64,000 nucleotides of DNA from Candidula unifasciata (Eukaryota; Mollusca; Gastropoda; Stylommatophora; Geomitridae). The position numbers and the translations under genes were made by a program. Of the stretch, positions 46,401 through 59,104 are shown piece after piece. Position 1 is the first letter of the stretch. Each line of letters begins with the position of its first letter. The stretch is from contig CAJHNH020008531.1 in the NCBI GenBank assembly GCA_905116865.2, forward strand, positions 278,501 to 342,500. The letters run 5' to 3'. The notes beneath the pieces were generated by a model. It was not told where the DNA came from. It made no database searches and saw nothing but the letters and a program-made list of their open reading frames with translations.

Positions 46401-47289
46401 GATCATTGCTTTTCACTCATCATCCATAACTACACCCTTTTCATAATAATGTGACAATTACAATCAATGTGTGCAGCTGAGTCTCAAGGAAGCGGAAAGT
46501 CACAGTGATAAACTTTAGATAACGAAACTGATTTCAACCCCTTGATTTAAAAAAAAAAATGCTTCTTTGATAATAAAATACCCAGCTTCATAAATCTATG
46601 TGCTTTATTTAATAAAGAACATTCTAACATGACCACACTTGCATGATGTGAAATGAGGCCGTGAAAAGAGATGGTAGCCTAACAGACACCGCCCTTGGGT
46701 TTGAGAATAGTGGACAAGCATAGCAGAAATGATTAATTTAGTTCAACTAAATCTGGGTACAAAAAATATTAACTGAACTCCAAGAAAGTAAGATAAAAAA
46801 TGACTAAACTTTAGGTTTCATCTTTAATATATTACAGGAAGATATGCTATAGTAGCCATAAATAACGGCATGTAGAGATACACCAGCAACAATTTTCGCA
46901 AACGCAAGGTGCGCGACAACAGGCCCTCAAACTAAATACTAACAAAAGCTCACTAAGACAAGGAACAGACAGTGTCATCATAGTGAGTATGGCCCAATAC
47001 CGATACAAATGCCGAACCTTTCTGCGTGGGTCCAGTGATAGCAAAAGAAGATGTATTTTCTGGTAATGAACTACTGTTCCGCTTTTTTACGAAGGATAAC
47101 AGGGAACTCCCAAGATAGTATATTTCTGACACTGTTATACCCTGCATTATACTGCCTAAGAAAGATATTCTACTTTTAGGATAGTAAATGATGAAAGACG
47201 TTAACACTTGGTCTCTAGAATTTGACACTGTTTTCACCATTTAGAAAAACAAAAGGGTCATTGTGTAATGATGTTGAAGCCCTGGCCCA
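46401..47289. other. unassigned intron sequence
   Basis: No gene or named repeat seen. A short frame at 46953-47240 (reverse) has no recognisable domain. Confidence 0.45.
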
Positions 47290-47450
47290 CTAATAACATA
47301 TGGATATCAAGCATAAGAGGTCATTAAGGCGACTGGGAGAAGCGACAAACAGGCTTTCAGTTGGCTTTGAAGAAACCCAAACGACGTGAGGAATGGGGGT
47401 CGGTAGACTGGCCCCAGTGCGTAGTGGAAAAATGTTCAAGGATTCACAAG
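47290..47450 (+). mobile_element. possible 3' end of the PD-(D/E)XK-tail RT element (R5)
   Basis: GGGGGTCGGTAGACTGG and GCGTAGTGGAAAA (47396-47434) resemble the 3' end words of R1 (GGGGGATAGACCTCGG, CTTAGTGGAAAAG). Only about 160 bases, so the call is tentative. Confidence 0.35.
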
Positions 47451-47642
47451 TCAGTTAGTCTGATCAACGTCTGCGCGAGCAATTCCTGTTGATGAAGTCT
47501 GGCCGATCAACCTTAGTCCGATGAACCAACGGTTCATTTTTCACTGCAAGGCAAGTAGGTAGGCAATGTTTTGTTTCGTCCGATCAGCACAGCGTTCCAA
47601 GTAACTCTATTTCTCTTTCTATTATAAACAATGCAAAAGTAG

Positions 47643-47731
<89 letters not shown>

Positions 47732-47739
47732 CTCTCTCA
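47643..47739. repeat. (CT)n microsatellite
   Basis: About 48 CT units with one CG interruption near 47729. Confidence 0.97.
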
Positions 47740-47744
47740 CAGAG

Positions 47745-48604
47745 AACGCAAATGTATCCTAATATTAACTTAAAACAAGTCTCTGCTTATCACACAAAGG
47801 TACATGCTTTGCGCCTGGCATATAGCCTGTTTATGCAAATGCAACTTTTTAATTCGAGTCCCTATTGTCATAATATATTTGTTTACATGATAATAAGTAG
47901 CTACAAATGCTGTAAAATAAATTATCTTACATTATTTTTTTTTTTAAAGATTAAAACTGAATTAGTGAAAATTTAAAAATATTATACTGATACAGACATA
48001 TTTTCTATATAATTTACTGATTTAAACATAACACAGTCAATTGCCACTTATCTAGACAATCTAACATAACAATTAAATATTGTCAATCACTGTAATCTCC
48101 AAGCAGAACTTTTGTGAAAATTGCGATCAAGCCGCATTTTTTATGCCGCCCCTTTATAGTGCCGTCTTATGCGACCGCATTTCCGTACTACAGCAAAGCT
48201 GTTCTTCATGCGCCTTTGCGCCTGACACAAGATTCGACTGCAGTTGTGTGTCGCCTCAGATGCCAGTGTCCAGCTGCATCTCTCGTCTGCGCTCAGACAG
48301 TGCCTAAATCGTTCCTACGCAATTTAGTAGGAAATATGGTTCTCACCAGAAAAAGTTATTGTACCCATGGCATGTCACTTCAGGGCCATTATTAACTCAT
48401 CTAAATCAACTCTTACCTGTCTTTACCACAGACACCCACACAAACATAATTCACAAATTCGGTTAATTTAAAAAAAAAATTAGGGGTGGGGAAGGGGGGG
48501 GGGGGAGAGACCAGTTTAGGAACCGTACTGTGAATATCCATAAGAAACTCACTGAAACGTTATCCTGATTTACTACCGGTTTCAATAATTTATAGTCGGT
48601 AAAA
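47745..48604. other. unassigned intron sequence
   Basis: 48120-48300 is richer in GC than its surroundings and has a short Cys-rich frame (48080-48307) without a known domain. A G-run occurs at 48481-48506. Confidence 0.45.
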
Positions 48605-48880
48605 GTAATGATCCCTTTTCACACCTTTAGGCGTATCGGGTGTATGGGAAAAGCGTCCATAATTTTAAAGACCATAGGCACTAGATGGGTAATGTGCTCA
48701 GCATTATGCTGGCCGTCTTTACTTCCCTAGGACAGCCATCCCGGTACCCATTTAGGTTGGGTCGACCTGCGACGCCGCATACAATAATAAAAATTCACGC
48801 AGCCAGCAGCGGGTTTCGATCGCGGTATGTTGGAATTACGAGTCGGACTCGCAACGCCTAAGCCACGGACGCCACTTTCA
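48605..48880 (-). mobile_element. tRNA-derived SINE, copy 2
   Basis: On the reverse strand the head has an A-box-like TGGCTTAGGCGTTGCGAGTC and a B-box-like GATCGAAACCCG, followed by a body with GGAAGTAAAGACGG and CAGCATAATGCTGAGCAC shared in outline with the SINE at 11635-11904. The two differ in the middle. No clear flanking duplication was found. Confidence 0.75.
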
Positions 48881-49499
48881 TTAATGTATGCCTTGTTGAA
48901 TGTTGTTTTCACATGATTGGATATTATGCAGATGATCTTGCATTTACAATTCCTAATATGTCTTTATTTTGTATTTCCAGTTTTAAATAACCTTCCTTGT
49001 TGTTTATGACCTGGAGTGTAGTTACCTCTGTGTACCGACTGATGAATAAAATGTCTGACTTCTTTTTCAGAAACATGAGACTAACTGCTTCTGTCAAAGA
49101 CGATAGACTCTTACACACACACAAAAAGCAAGCTTAAGGAAACCCTTTGGTGAGCAGTATGAAATGTTTACATCTTAAACCAGAAACAATAAAACTTATT
49201 AGGCAAAGAATACTATTCTGTCGACACCATGAAACCGACATTATTTATAGATCAATCAGGACTAGATTATGTTATCAATACTGCGCCTGCCGATTTACTG
49301 TGGATAACGAAACTGTAATATATCACTGACTATATGATTTACTGGTGTCATCAGTGTTGTTTAATATGGACGAACACACGAGAACGATGAACTGGAGATG
49401 TCAGATGCACGAGTAGCCTCTCGGTCGCTTTCATTCAACTAATGGATCACTCGCTCAATAATACTGGCACACAGTTTGAAAAAAAAAGTTCCTAGTGTT
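48881..49499. other. unassigned intron sequence
   Basis: No gene or named repeat recognised. Confidence 0.45.
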
Positions 49500-52400
49500 A
49501 ATAATAATGTTTAAACAACAATTAAAATTACAGCATTGCGGACAATCCCATAAGTGCTCAGGCTGGACCTTCAGCAGCAGGCGCAGAGCTACATTTCCAC
49601 TGGGACAAATATCAGATGATTTATCTGTGCTTCCGCGCTATTCACTTAGCCTTACATGGCCCTTACAACATCTAGCTTGTCGTACATCAATTCACCACCA
49701 AGTTGTACAGAAACAATCCGTTTATCTGCCAGTTCTAATATACCGTCATATCCTGGGGAAAATATTCCCTAGACGCCAACTACTCGGGAACTCTGAAGCG
49801 AAGCTTGACATTCTTCACGAAGTATACCTTTCTCAGCATACTCTGTGAATGCTTTACAATTACGACATGTGTGCACAGATGAATATCAAGCCAGCAAAAG
49901 GCTACAGTGACTGCCTCGATCTTCATTCTCAAACTAGATGTTGTGGTGTTATATGTCAGGCTATGTTACACTAAGCGACATCCTTTCACCTTTGCTAAAA
50001 ATCCATATGCGCTTCGACTGCCTCTCGACAAAGTGCCATCTAAATAGATTATCAGATGACCTGAGCCAAACTGTCATGTATCATTTGAAGAACTGATTCT
50101 GCAGCGCCCGCCGGCTACTTCCTGCACTCACGGCCCAGTATGATCAGAACCCTATGCAAGTCTGACTTTTGCTGGGATATTCTGACCTAATTCCATCCTC
50201 GTGCAATATTATCAAGCCTACACACAAGTCTAATTGTGTCTTCAACTTGCGCCTTCCAAGACCTTGTTGTTTTCAATCTGTGACCATTAGTACTGTCTAG
50301 GGCTTCATGCAAGAGATATTCGTTATATGCTGCTACTTTGAGATATGATTTAGCTTCTTCATCGCACTTTGTATGCGTTCAAGTTTGATAAGCTGACCCT
50401 TTGATACGGTAAACATTCTAAGTCCATAATTTATTTCCGACAGGATCGAATGCCGGAACATTGTGAACAATATTCTTTGTTCCATATCTACTGCTGCCAA
50501 CACTTTAGTTAGTTAGTCGACAGATCATCCTAACTTCACGTCAAACCACTCAGTCCATGTGTGCTCGGATTCCCTCCTCAGTAAATCCTGCAGCGTGTAG
50601 CGGCTGGCGAGTCTAGTCCTGTGTTGGTTTATTCTTCTTCTCTGGCTACCCGCATAGTTTTCTCGTTTGGCGACCCCCTGTTTAACTTGATGTTCTCGCA
50701 GTCTGACGATGGTTGCAGACTAACAGTTTTCAATTATTTCACGCAAACGTCCTAACTCTTTTAGAGCATTCAGTATATCAGCCTGGTCCATGGCTGTCTG
50801 GCTTTAACAATACATTTTCATAAAAGTCTATCAGCCTGATCATTTCCTTGTACCCCAACATGTCGTGGCACGAAAATGAAACTAATCTTTGTCAGCCGTG
50901 AACGCTGTAGAGACATAACCCAGACTTTCTCTATCTTTTCGAACATACTTATCGAGTCACTAAGAAAGCATGCCCCAGTGAAAGTATGTGTCTCTAGCTA
51001 TGTTTGCTTTAGTCACAGCGATGACCTCCAAAGTCAGACTACTTGTAGTTACGGCAAAAGCTCCATAATCTTCCTTCACATCTCGTCCTCCAGCCGTGAA
51101 AGCCCAAAAGCTTCTAACATGGCAGATTACAGACCCATCTGTGTAAATGATAGCATCACACTTTAGAGCATTCTCGAAAATCAAGGTTTGAACTTCTGCT
51201 TCCACAGTACCAGGACTCTGTTTGCATTTCCTGTCTATTTGGCTACAAACAGAAAAAGATGTACAGCACTCTCATGGCACTCGCACCCACTCCTCGCCGG
51301 GTTCTAAGTTAACACACCTGTAAAAAAATGGCCTTGGTTTGACCAATCCACGATTTGCCTCTTTTTAGCCTGCTGTCTTTTATCTTCTTGATTTGACTAT
51401 GTAATGGATGTTGTGTGTCCGCGTTGACTGTGAGGTAAATTTGTTTTCTGTCTTCCATCGTTGGAAAATCTAGAAGGTAGCAGATCGCCCTGCATGCTGT
51501 GTCTCTTGTACACCCAAGTATATAAATGCATAGCCTCGTTCTGTATTATTTCCATCTGCTTATGGCTAAGAGTCAAAATCGCTATCGTGTATTCAAAAAC
51601 AGAAAGGACCAGATCCTGATGTAGTGAAATAAATGACGCTGCTCACAGTTTGCCGCCGCCGACACTCTCATCGCAGCCAGATCCCGCTTGTCTTTCATTA
51701 TAATCTGATCTATGTGCTCAGTTTTAGCAAGGCTTCAGTCAAATTGTATCCCCAGGTATTTCATTTCATGCGTTCCTTCCAGAACCTCAGAACACAGACT
51801 AACAACTAGTGACGGCGTTTTAACAATATGGTTATTCAACGAGAACAATGACACTGCCGCCTTCGTTGGGTTGACCAGTGCACCAGCTTCACCATACCAA
51901 GTGCTTATGCGGTGAAGCTCTTTTTGTGGTTCTTCAGTACCCTACTCTCAACCCTTGCTCTGACGACAAACTAACACATCGTCAGCATCTGACATGGTTC
52001 TTTCGGGTCATGTGATTTGCTCGCCTGTGATTTTCACTGTGTAAACGTTGAACAGCACTGGAGATAATGGTGATCTTATGTCAGGCCAGGATATATTGTT
52101 GTTGGTTCAGAAGTCCAACATTACTTTTCGTTGGAAAAACGTGAAAGAGACCCAATGAAGCAGGAATTGACTTATTTGGAGTTCAGGAAGCTGAAACATT
52201 GCACTGATATAACTTTAAGTCGCTGAGTCCTTTTTGGCATTTCACTGCAACTGCCTCCTCATGATCCTTGAAGGACAGGCTTCTATCGAAAGTGATATCC
52301 AGGTTCCTCAGATTGCTTTCTCTTTTGATGTTTTTATCCATTAACCATGAGACCTGGAAAATCAGCTCTAACAATTCTATTGTTCGGAGAACCCCATAAA

Positions 52401-54680
52401 ACAGCTACCTTTACTGGCTTGATGACAGCACCCACCTCTGCATACTAGTTAGTCACTTTGTCTACAGTTGCCTTAGTCCGTGGGTTTGTCCTTTATGTTC
52501 TTCTTCAAATTTTGCAATCCTGCTTGTATACAAGTTGAAGAGCACTGATGAAATTGTGATAATCCCGGGCTGATATTAGATGTTTCTGAGGTCCATGTAC
52601 TCAGGTGGAGGGCGATTTGATGTGAAATTAGGAAAGCTGCGATCCAGTTCACAACTAGAGACGCATCCCTTCTAAGTAAGCGCAAATATCAAAATATCAC
52701 ATCCGACTTTATTAAAGGAATTCTCAGGACCTAAAGTCACCGACTCCTGTCTCAACGTCTCAAAAACATAAAAGGTATATGTGACCGCATTTGGCCAGTT
52801 ATCTTTTCCTGGTCGATAACTACCCAGTCGTTTTGGCAAGAGCTTCTTTTTTTCTAAAAAAAAAAAAAAAGCTTGAAGTTTAACAGCAATAATCTTTTTT
52901 TTTTAAACCTTGCTAAAAGTATTTTGAAGAGTGATAACTGGTTTTGGAAGATATATTAAATAGCTGTGCATCAAATCCTGGTGTACTGACGCTATTCTAA
53001 CGCTCTCGTTGAAGTAGAAAGCCATCTTCATCAAGTCTTTATTACGTATGTCTTTCATGTGGACATTCCTGATTTCGTCTGACCACGGCACAGTGTCTTT
53101 TGCTTTCTGCAAGATAAGTCTAGGTTTTCGACTTCAAACTGACAAGAGATTTTTTTTTACGTGCGCAACAATACACACGGGCGTCCTATCTTACTACCCA
53201 GAGACCAGAGAAAATTACTAGAAGTCGACAAGAAAAAATCTCAACCTTCACCCTAAACCTCCATCATTCCCCCCCCCTTCCCCCCGCCAAATTTCATTCA
53301 GAACATTTTTCCAGTTAGTCTTTTTTTCCCCACAGCTTAAACTTTATTTATAATTTTAAACCTTTTCTGCGTTCTCTACCTCCTCTGGTAACCTCTAAGG
53401 TGACTTTCGCACTTTCTGCAATTGTTTGAATGATGTTCTCTTTTCTTTTCATGCCTGTTCGACTTCTTAAGTCTACCATGGAGGCTGCACAAACGCAGAA
53501 CTGGGAGTTCTGGTACATACCTTCTGCCAAAATCGTCTAAGAAGGGTCTTTGAACTCTCACACCTAAAGGTCTTCCGCGTTCTAAAGCCTCAATCGTGTT
53601 AGCTTTGAAAATCAAAACTGAACATAGCATATGGTCGCTCCCATGATCACTCAGGACACTCCATTATGTGTTCAGCAGGGCTGACTTGGTAACAAACACC
53701 AGGTCACGTTGCCATTCTAGCTGACCTACAGTCGTTTATTCAGACTATTTATGCACCAATCATGGATTCCGCTAGGTCATTTCCTTGTCTATTTTCCCAA
53801 GTACTGCCCCATGCTCTGTTCTGCGCAGTAAAATCCACACTTACGAAAAGCGTATTGCCATGGGTTTTCCTCAAACTATCTGAGCCAGCCCCACCATAAT
53901 TTTGTGACAAGACAGTCAAAAGCAGAATATACATTTACTAAATTCAAAGTTGTGACCTCGTTATTTATCTGTAGACCCCGAGACTCTGTTGCACTATGAT
54001 TCCACTGAGCCAGTTCAAGTACCACATGCTTCACCCCATTCTTCACCAGCAGAAATTGCCCATGTCTTCCTCGTCCAGTAGGATTCAAATAATGGGGACT
54101 CCAGGACGCTCAAATCTATATGTACTTAATTCCTTAAGCATAATGATATCAAAATCAGAAATCAGACTCTCCAGTACAGGTTCTCTCTGCTCGGCACTGC
54201 GACATTTCATGTAGCCCACTCTACTAATATATTTTAATCCCAGACGCTCCAATATTCGCCTGACTCTCTGGGCCACCGCTCTCCTATTCTATGCCATCTT
54301 TTCACTCCATTCTCTAGTCTTCTCCTGTTCAAACTCTCTCGACTGCTTACTGAAAATGGTATCAAGCACAGAGCAAGCACTAGCTGCGGCGATTATTCTG
54401 TTCATTATTAAGTACACAATCCATAGAAAAAATAATTATATGCTGAAAACAAACGGTCTCCCTAGTATTGCCTGCGCTGCTAGATCAGAGCAGGGAATGT
54501 CATGAAGGCCTGGAACCGCCAACCAGATGTTCCAAGCTCACAATTGCATAGGCCCGAGCCATTCAGCCCACTAGCACGTAGGGACACATATCGCTTAGGT
54601 CTTTTTATGGAGGTTTTCTCTAGATCTGCTGCATTTTAAGCCTCTTCGGTTGCGCACAAAGGTCTAAACTGTAGAAATGT
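49500..54680 (-). mobile_element. LINE-A copy 4, split by a LINE-A relative
   Basis: The 5' half (52170-54680) has the 5' UTR, endonuclease (VGYMKCRSAEQREPVLESLI near 54210; NGVKHVVLELAQ near 54010), linker and RT/thumb (YLPKPVITLQNTFSKV near 52950; FDRSLSFKDHEEAVAVKCQK near 52270). The 3' half resumes at about 50515 (VLAAVDMEQRILFTMFRHSI) and runs to the RNase H end near 49500. In LINE-A copy 2 these two pieces are contiguous, so 50560-52160 is an insertion. The copy is rich in stops and small deletions. Confidence 0.8.
50560..52160 (-). mobile_element. LINE-A relative (subfamily A'), nested in LINE-A copy 4
   Basis: The reverse strand encodes an RT palm (SPVLFNVYTVKI near 52045, DADDVLVCRQ near 51975), the thumb start WYGEAGALVNPTKAAVSLFS near 51855-51910, RNase H (IIYTDGSV near 51145, FVPRHVGVQGNDQADRL near 50830-50875) and a tail to about 50560. 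Its protein is clearly different from LINE-A at the same positions, so it is another subfamily. The 5' end is truncated in RT. No certain target-site duplication could be read. Confidence 0.72.
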
Positions 54681-54689
54681 ATTACTGAT

Positions 54690-55024
54690 CAAGGACTCAC
54701 GACATGAGTGCATCAATTTTATCCTACTAGTGCCAGTAGTTACAGTGCTAGATACACCTGTCAAGCAAAAACAGCTGGTGTGCTCCACTTCCTGAGGGAT
54801 ACATCTACAGCACTAGATTCCTCTGACCCTTTAATGTAGTCCGGAGTGCGTGCATGCCGTTGCTAGAGCATATTGTAAAACTAAAAACAAAAACAGAAAA
54901 CGAGTCTGGCAAAAGTTTTACACTGTTCTAAATGGAGGCATGACCATCATATACCACTATCATAACGAGTATGACCATTGAAAGCAGCATATGTCAAGAA
55001 GCGTCATCCATAAACCGTTTAAAA
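54690..55024. other. unassigned intron sequence
   Basis: Lies between the LINE-A 5' UTR and a tandem duplication. No gene seen. Confidence 0.45.
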
Positions 55025-55222
55025 ACCTGAAGACTGTCTCCTACAAAGTTCGTACCCGAAGACAAGTACGATTCAAGTATGCGTGCTAGCACACTACACC
55101 AGCACAAAGTCAGAACAATTCCTACTTGAAGACTGTAAACTACAAGCGTCTGAAGACACAAGTACGACTCAAGTATGCTTTACTAGCAGACTACACTGGC
55201 ACAAAGTCTGAACAGTCCTTTC
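55025..55222. repeat. tandem duplication, about 100-bp unit x 2
   Basis: CCTGAAGACTGTCTCCTACAA at 55025 recurs as TTGAAGACTGTAAACTACAA from 55125, and ACAAGTACGA.TCAAGTATGC recurs 100 bases apart. Identity is roughly 85 percent by eye. Confidence 0.85.
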
Positions 55223-55576
55223 TAACTGGACAGATTGGACAGAATATAATACACCCTTGCTTTCAGTATCCAGATGGTTGCTACAGGTACCTCCCATCAC
55301 CCCCCCCCCCCTTTCCCCCGATCGCTCAGATCGTCTTTCACTGACGACCGTGACCAACGTCTGGTGGCTCTGTGTCCAAGAGACTTCACCATTTGAGGAC
55401 TTAAGGTAGTCGCACTAAATTGGTGAATAAAATCCAGAACGTGGTCTGAGACCTTGTCATACCTGGAAGTATCCAATGACACCTCCAGATCAAAATCTCA
55501 CACTGGTCAAAACATATTTCACTGTTAATCAGCGTGACACAATAATGCACCAGTACCGATTCAACCATACATGGGC

Positions 55577-55720
55577 CTACACTAACTGCCTCCTCTCACA
55601 AATACTCCTCTACACTAACTCCTTCCTCTCACGAATACTCCTCTACACTAACTGCCTCCTCTCACGAATACTCCTCTACACTAACTCCCTCCTCTCACGA
55701 ATACTCCTCTACACTAAAAA
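55577..55720. repeat. 33-bp tandem repeat, 4 copies
   Basis: CTACACTAACT starts at 55577, 55610, 55643 and 55676, with a partial unit at 55709. Units also share CTCTCACGAATACTCCT. Because 33 is a multiple of three, the plus frame 55476-55778 stays open with an 11-residue repeat (LYTNCLLSRIL); I see no other evidence that it is coding. Confidence 0.95.
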
Positions 55721-56052
55721 ATATTTAGAAGACTACTTTATATACACAAAATGCATCCAGAAAGTTCAGGCGCTCTAACAGACTAAAACACGTGACTACA
55801 AAGTTGTCACACGGCATGAACATGCGACCGAACTTTTCACTACCTGAAGGCTACTAAATCAGCAGCGGTCTCTCTCATGTTGGTCTGGACATAACTACGG
55901 GTTCCGTTTATAACACACAACACATGTTCTACACTCTTCAAGTGGCCAAGTATTTACACTCGCTTCGGTGACTTTTAATGTAAACTTTCACACCCATCTT
56001 ACCTCTGGCATAAATGCATTCTAATAGCCCAGTTAGCACACACACAACTTAC

Positions 56053-56190
56053 CTTCCTAAGATTAATAATTTCAATACCAATCTTTAGGCCTTCTGGATC
56101 TTTCTCAAAGTATTTAGGATCATGTACCGATGGACTCAGATTAAGAGTTTTACCACTCTCTCTGACAGCAGCAGGACACCAATATTTTTT
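56053..56190 (-). CDS. ABCA3-like: ABCA3-type transporter exon: linker into NBD1
   Basis: The exon is 138 nt, exactly 46 codons, phase 0 at both ends. Acceptor TTTATTCCAG and donor GGAAG/GTAAGT are textbook. It reads KKYWCPAAVRESG, then an acidic linker with KYFEKDPEGLKIG and ends IEIINLRK. The YWCP motif directly follows the FPGEYGVPKP membrane exit in ABCA proteins. The GIEIxNLRK stretch is the first beta-strand of the nucleotide-binding domain. It joins without loss to EFGSKV in the next exon across a 10.2-kb intron filled largely with LINE-A sequence. Confidence 0.92.
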
Positions 56191-57239
56191 CTGGAATAAA
56201 AGTATTTTCAGCCGTTTAGCTATTATTTCCAACCTCTACCGAGTCACTTTTTTAACATACCCACAGCCGCATTTCCCGAGACTTGAGAAGACAAAAATAC
56301 AGTAGTTTGTATAAGAAACCTGACTGCCAGCCTATCCAGCCTAGAATGGATGCAAGGAAAGGATAATGTTGCATGTTTGTTTCTGTGAATCTCAACAAGA
56401 ACACAAACATATAACATAAAATGCATATTGTAAAATCTGACTAATTTCGCTGTGTGAGATTGGTTATGCTATCAAAACCTAATGTGTAAAAATCCAACCC
56501 ATAATACAAAATCTTGGCGTGAACTATACGTCATTTGCGCCTTAAGGGACAATAGAAGACGTAGAAGTGGCATATGTTATCATTACTATTTTACAATTCT
56601 GTGGCAGATTGAAAAGAACAGGATTAGGCTCTAGAACCCATTGCCCTCGCAAAAGTTCTGAATAAGACAAAAGTCAGTGTCGGCAGAGGAAGGCAAACGG
56701 ATTATTAAAATGCTGTTTACATACCTATATCACAAATGTTCGAATGAAATGGAACAGCGGGAGACCCTACAAAATCGATATCTAATTCAGGACTAAACAC
56801 TGACTACATGAAGAATAAAACAAAGGATAGGGAACCTGGTTCTTTTTTTCCGAAGCATTCTCTGCACGACATCTAAAATTACACGTGAGGCTATTCTACT
56901 CTTTAGCAAACAGAAAGAGACCCTTATAATAAAAACAACTCTACAGGTGAGCGTCCACAGCAGGAGCTTCAGTGGTCATCAGTAAAAGGTTCCCTCATCG
57001 GCAATGGCTTCCTTCTGTCAATCTCCTAGACAAACTCGGAGGGTGGGCTGACCTGGGTCATGACACTAGGCCTCGGACAACTTCTGCTGCGAGTAGCGGA
57101 CAATCGAAATCGTACAAGACGAAAGAGTTGTTTTGCAACTGCTATTATGAGGTTTAGTGTAAAATATTCTAAGAAAAAGTCGCTAGGTAACAAGCTAACA
57201 TGGTTTCATGGTATCATGGTGACATAATCTACATTTACT
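56191..57239. other. unassigned intron sequence
   Basis: Part of the 6.2-kb ABCA intron. No gene or repeat recognised. Confidence 0.45.
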
Positions 57240-57870
57240 GTGCTAGTGAGTTCAAGACAGTCGAGAAGACGTAGCCAGGCATCACGTACGAAAAAAACTG
57301 AAGGAAGTGCCGATCAGACAAGAATGCAGTGGCGACCATAGAGACAAAAATCAACACAGCCATAAGAAAGTGGCTTGAAGCACCGACTTGTCTGACCGAT
57401 GTGGCTTTTTATTGTAAGCAGGCTAAGCTGGAACCTCCGTCACATCAATAACCGAAGAATTTGAAATTGACAAGGTAACACTCGCGATGATGCTCTCCAG
57501 ACCCTACAGTGGCAGCTGTCCAGCCCAATCTAAAGACGAAATGGAACATCCTTGATGTGACAGAATATGCTCAGAAAGCAATGAAATTAAAGGAAGTTAG
57601 GGTTTACACACAAACTAACCGACACGGTCTAGGGCAGGCAAAAAGTCCAAAGCCTCGGCCAAAGATTGCAGAGATATGGTAATAAGGGACACCAAAAACG
57701 AGACTCAAGTTCAAAAAGCAGTGCAGCAGTCACAGCATGGCCAGTGGATCGGCATCGAAGCGCCTAGCAACGAATACTCACATTGGGTGAGATTTCACAA
57801 ATGGCCCATGTGCAACTGAACTTTGTAGTAACATATGTTTATGATGCTTACGGTTGGTTCATCAGACAGG
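57240..57870 (+). mobile_element. RT element with PD-(D/E)XK-like tail, copy R3 (thumb/linker part)
   Basis: The plus strand encodes INTAIRKWLEAPTCLTDVAF and YCKQAKLEPP (57350-57440), KWNILDVTEYAQKAMKLKEV (57540-57600), RHGLGQAKSP (57627-57655), TKNETQVQKAVQQSQHGQW (57690-57750) and HIGEISQMAHVQLNFVVTYV (57780-57840). This is the segment before the nucleic-acid-binding and endonuclease tail in such polyproteins. It stops at VYDA near 57850, exactly where the inverted R4 piece begins. Confidence 0.65.
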
Positions 57871-58645
57871 TGTTAAGACTCTGGCAATTGACAGAGAAAC
57901 ACTGGCAGACATTTATCGGACACTATGACTTTTAAGGACGAAAAACTTGTTTTCCACTAGGAGCTCGGACCAGTGTACCGAGGCCCATCCCCAATAGTGT
58001 TCCGTTGCGTCCAAAGTCAGTTTGAAGAACATTTAGCACCTTTGCCCAATTTTTTTATTGACCGGTCAGTCTTTTCCTAGCAAACCCATGTGCTTTAGTT
58101 TATTGTATGTGTAAGTGGAGATAAGTCTCAAAGATTTTTACTGTGTACTCTTCATCTCCCCCTCAGACCGGCCACCAGCTCACCGTACTTTTTCTCTATC
58201 CACGACTTGTCCGGCACGGTCGCTCTATGGATGAGCTGGCGTTTTTCCGTAGCCCAGGACCATGTCTGGTCTCAGGTCGGTCTATCGGATTGACTCTGTA
58301 TACTTTTCGAAACCAGGTAGGTCGACTGCCAGTAACTAGTCCCTCGCACTGTCAAGCATTATTGAAGCATATGCAACGTTTTGGATTTTACTTTAAAAAA
58401 AATCTGCCCAGCCTTGGCGAAACGCATGGTGGTGACGGTAGGACTGGCCCTCATCCTGGCTTCGTCCGCAATATCCGTTAGCTCTTTCAGGACATTATTA
58501 TGGCGCCATATATATCGTCCCTGGCCTAGGGACATTGTTTGCTCGAGCGTCTGCTTAGCTCTGAAAAAGGGCCATTTCCGGTCAGAGGTCACACAATATG
58601 ACCATGCTAGCACCAAAGGGTTACACATTGTAAGCAGATCATAAT
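57870..58645 (-). mobile_element. RT element with PD-(D/E)XK-like tail, copy R4 (tail part, inverted)
   Basis: The reverse strand starts CNPLVLAWSYCVTSDRK, then LGQGRYIWRHNNVLKELTDI and ADEARMRASPTVTTMRFAKA (58400-58540). After frameshifts come AVDLPGFEKYTES near 58320, a RPDMVLG-like stretch near 58260 and KKYGELVAGLRG near 58185. The 3' end words (GTGTCCGAT, GTCTGCCAGTGT) lie at 57900-57935. It picks up where R3 stops, but on the other strand. Confidence 0.65.
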
Positions 58646-59104
58646 TATTTCTTTCCTAAGCTATCCATTCTCGATACCTGGGTGCAAAGTAAGTTTAATT
58701 CTTTGCAGGGCTGTTTAGTCCATATATGTAAATATACTAACCTTGTTAATATAAGCTAAGACCGCATCATTAGCCACAGTATCTTTTCTCCATCGCAAAA
58801 TTTTAGGACTTAACTTTATCGAAAGGACAGATATAACGAAGTCAATAGCTATCTAACCTATTATAAATAATATAAGATGGAAAGTATGAGAAAGAAATTA
58901 CGAAAAGAATGATAAAAAATAATTTTAAAAACTGTAACAATTAAAAGACATCTACAGAACAACTAAACATTCAAAATTGCAAACTACAATAGTATCAAAT
59001 GCCTAATACAACTTTCTAATGCAGAGAAATTGATAATGACTGAAGAATATTACGGTAAAATGATGATTTCCATTCGATGTTGCTAAAATAATAATGTGAA
59101 AATA
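58646..59104. other. unassigned intron sequence
   Basis: AT-rich, no gene or named repeat seen. Confidence 0.45.

Noticed and set aside
48080..48307. A small Cys-rich secreted protein
   Set aside because: Cys spacing is irregular and there is no signal peptide or conserved pattern; likely a chance frame in a GC-richer patch.
55476..55778. A 100-codon gene with 11-residue repeats
   Set aside because: The repeat is a 33-bp tandem array whose length keeps any frame open; no domain, splice or start context supports coding.
57870..58645. Twin priming as the cause of the R3/R4 arrangement
   Set aside because: Twin priming places the inverted 5' part upstream of the sense 3' part; here the thumb part lies beyond the 3' terminus of the tail part, so a later inversion or two insertions fit better.
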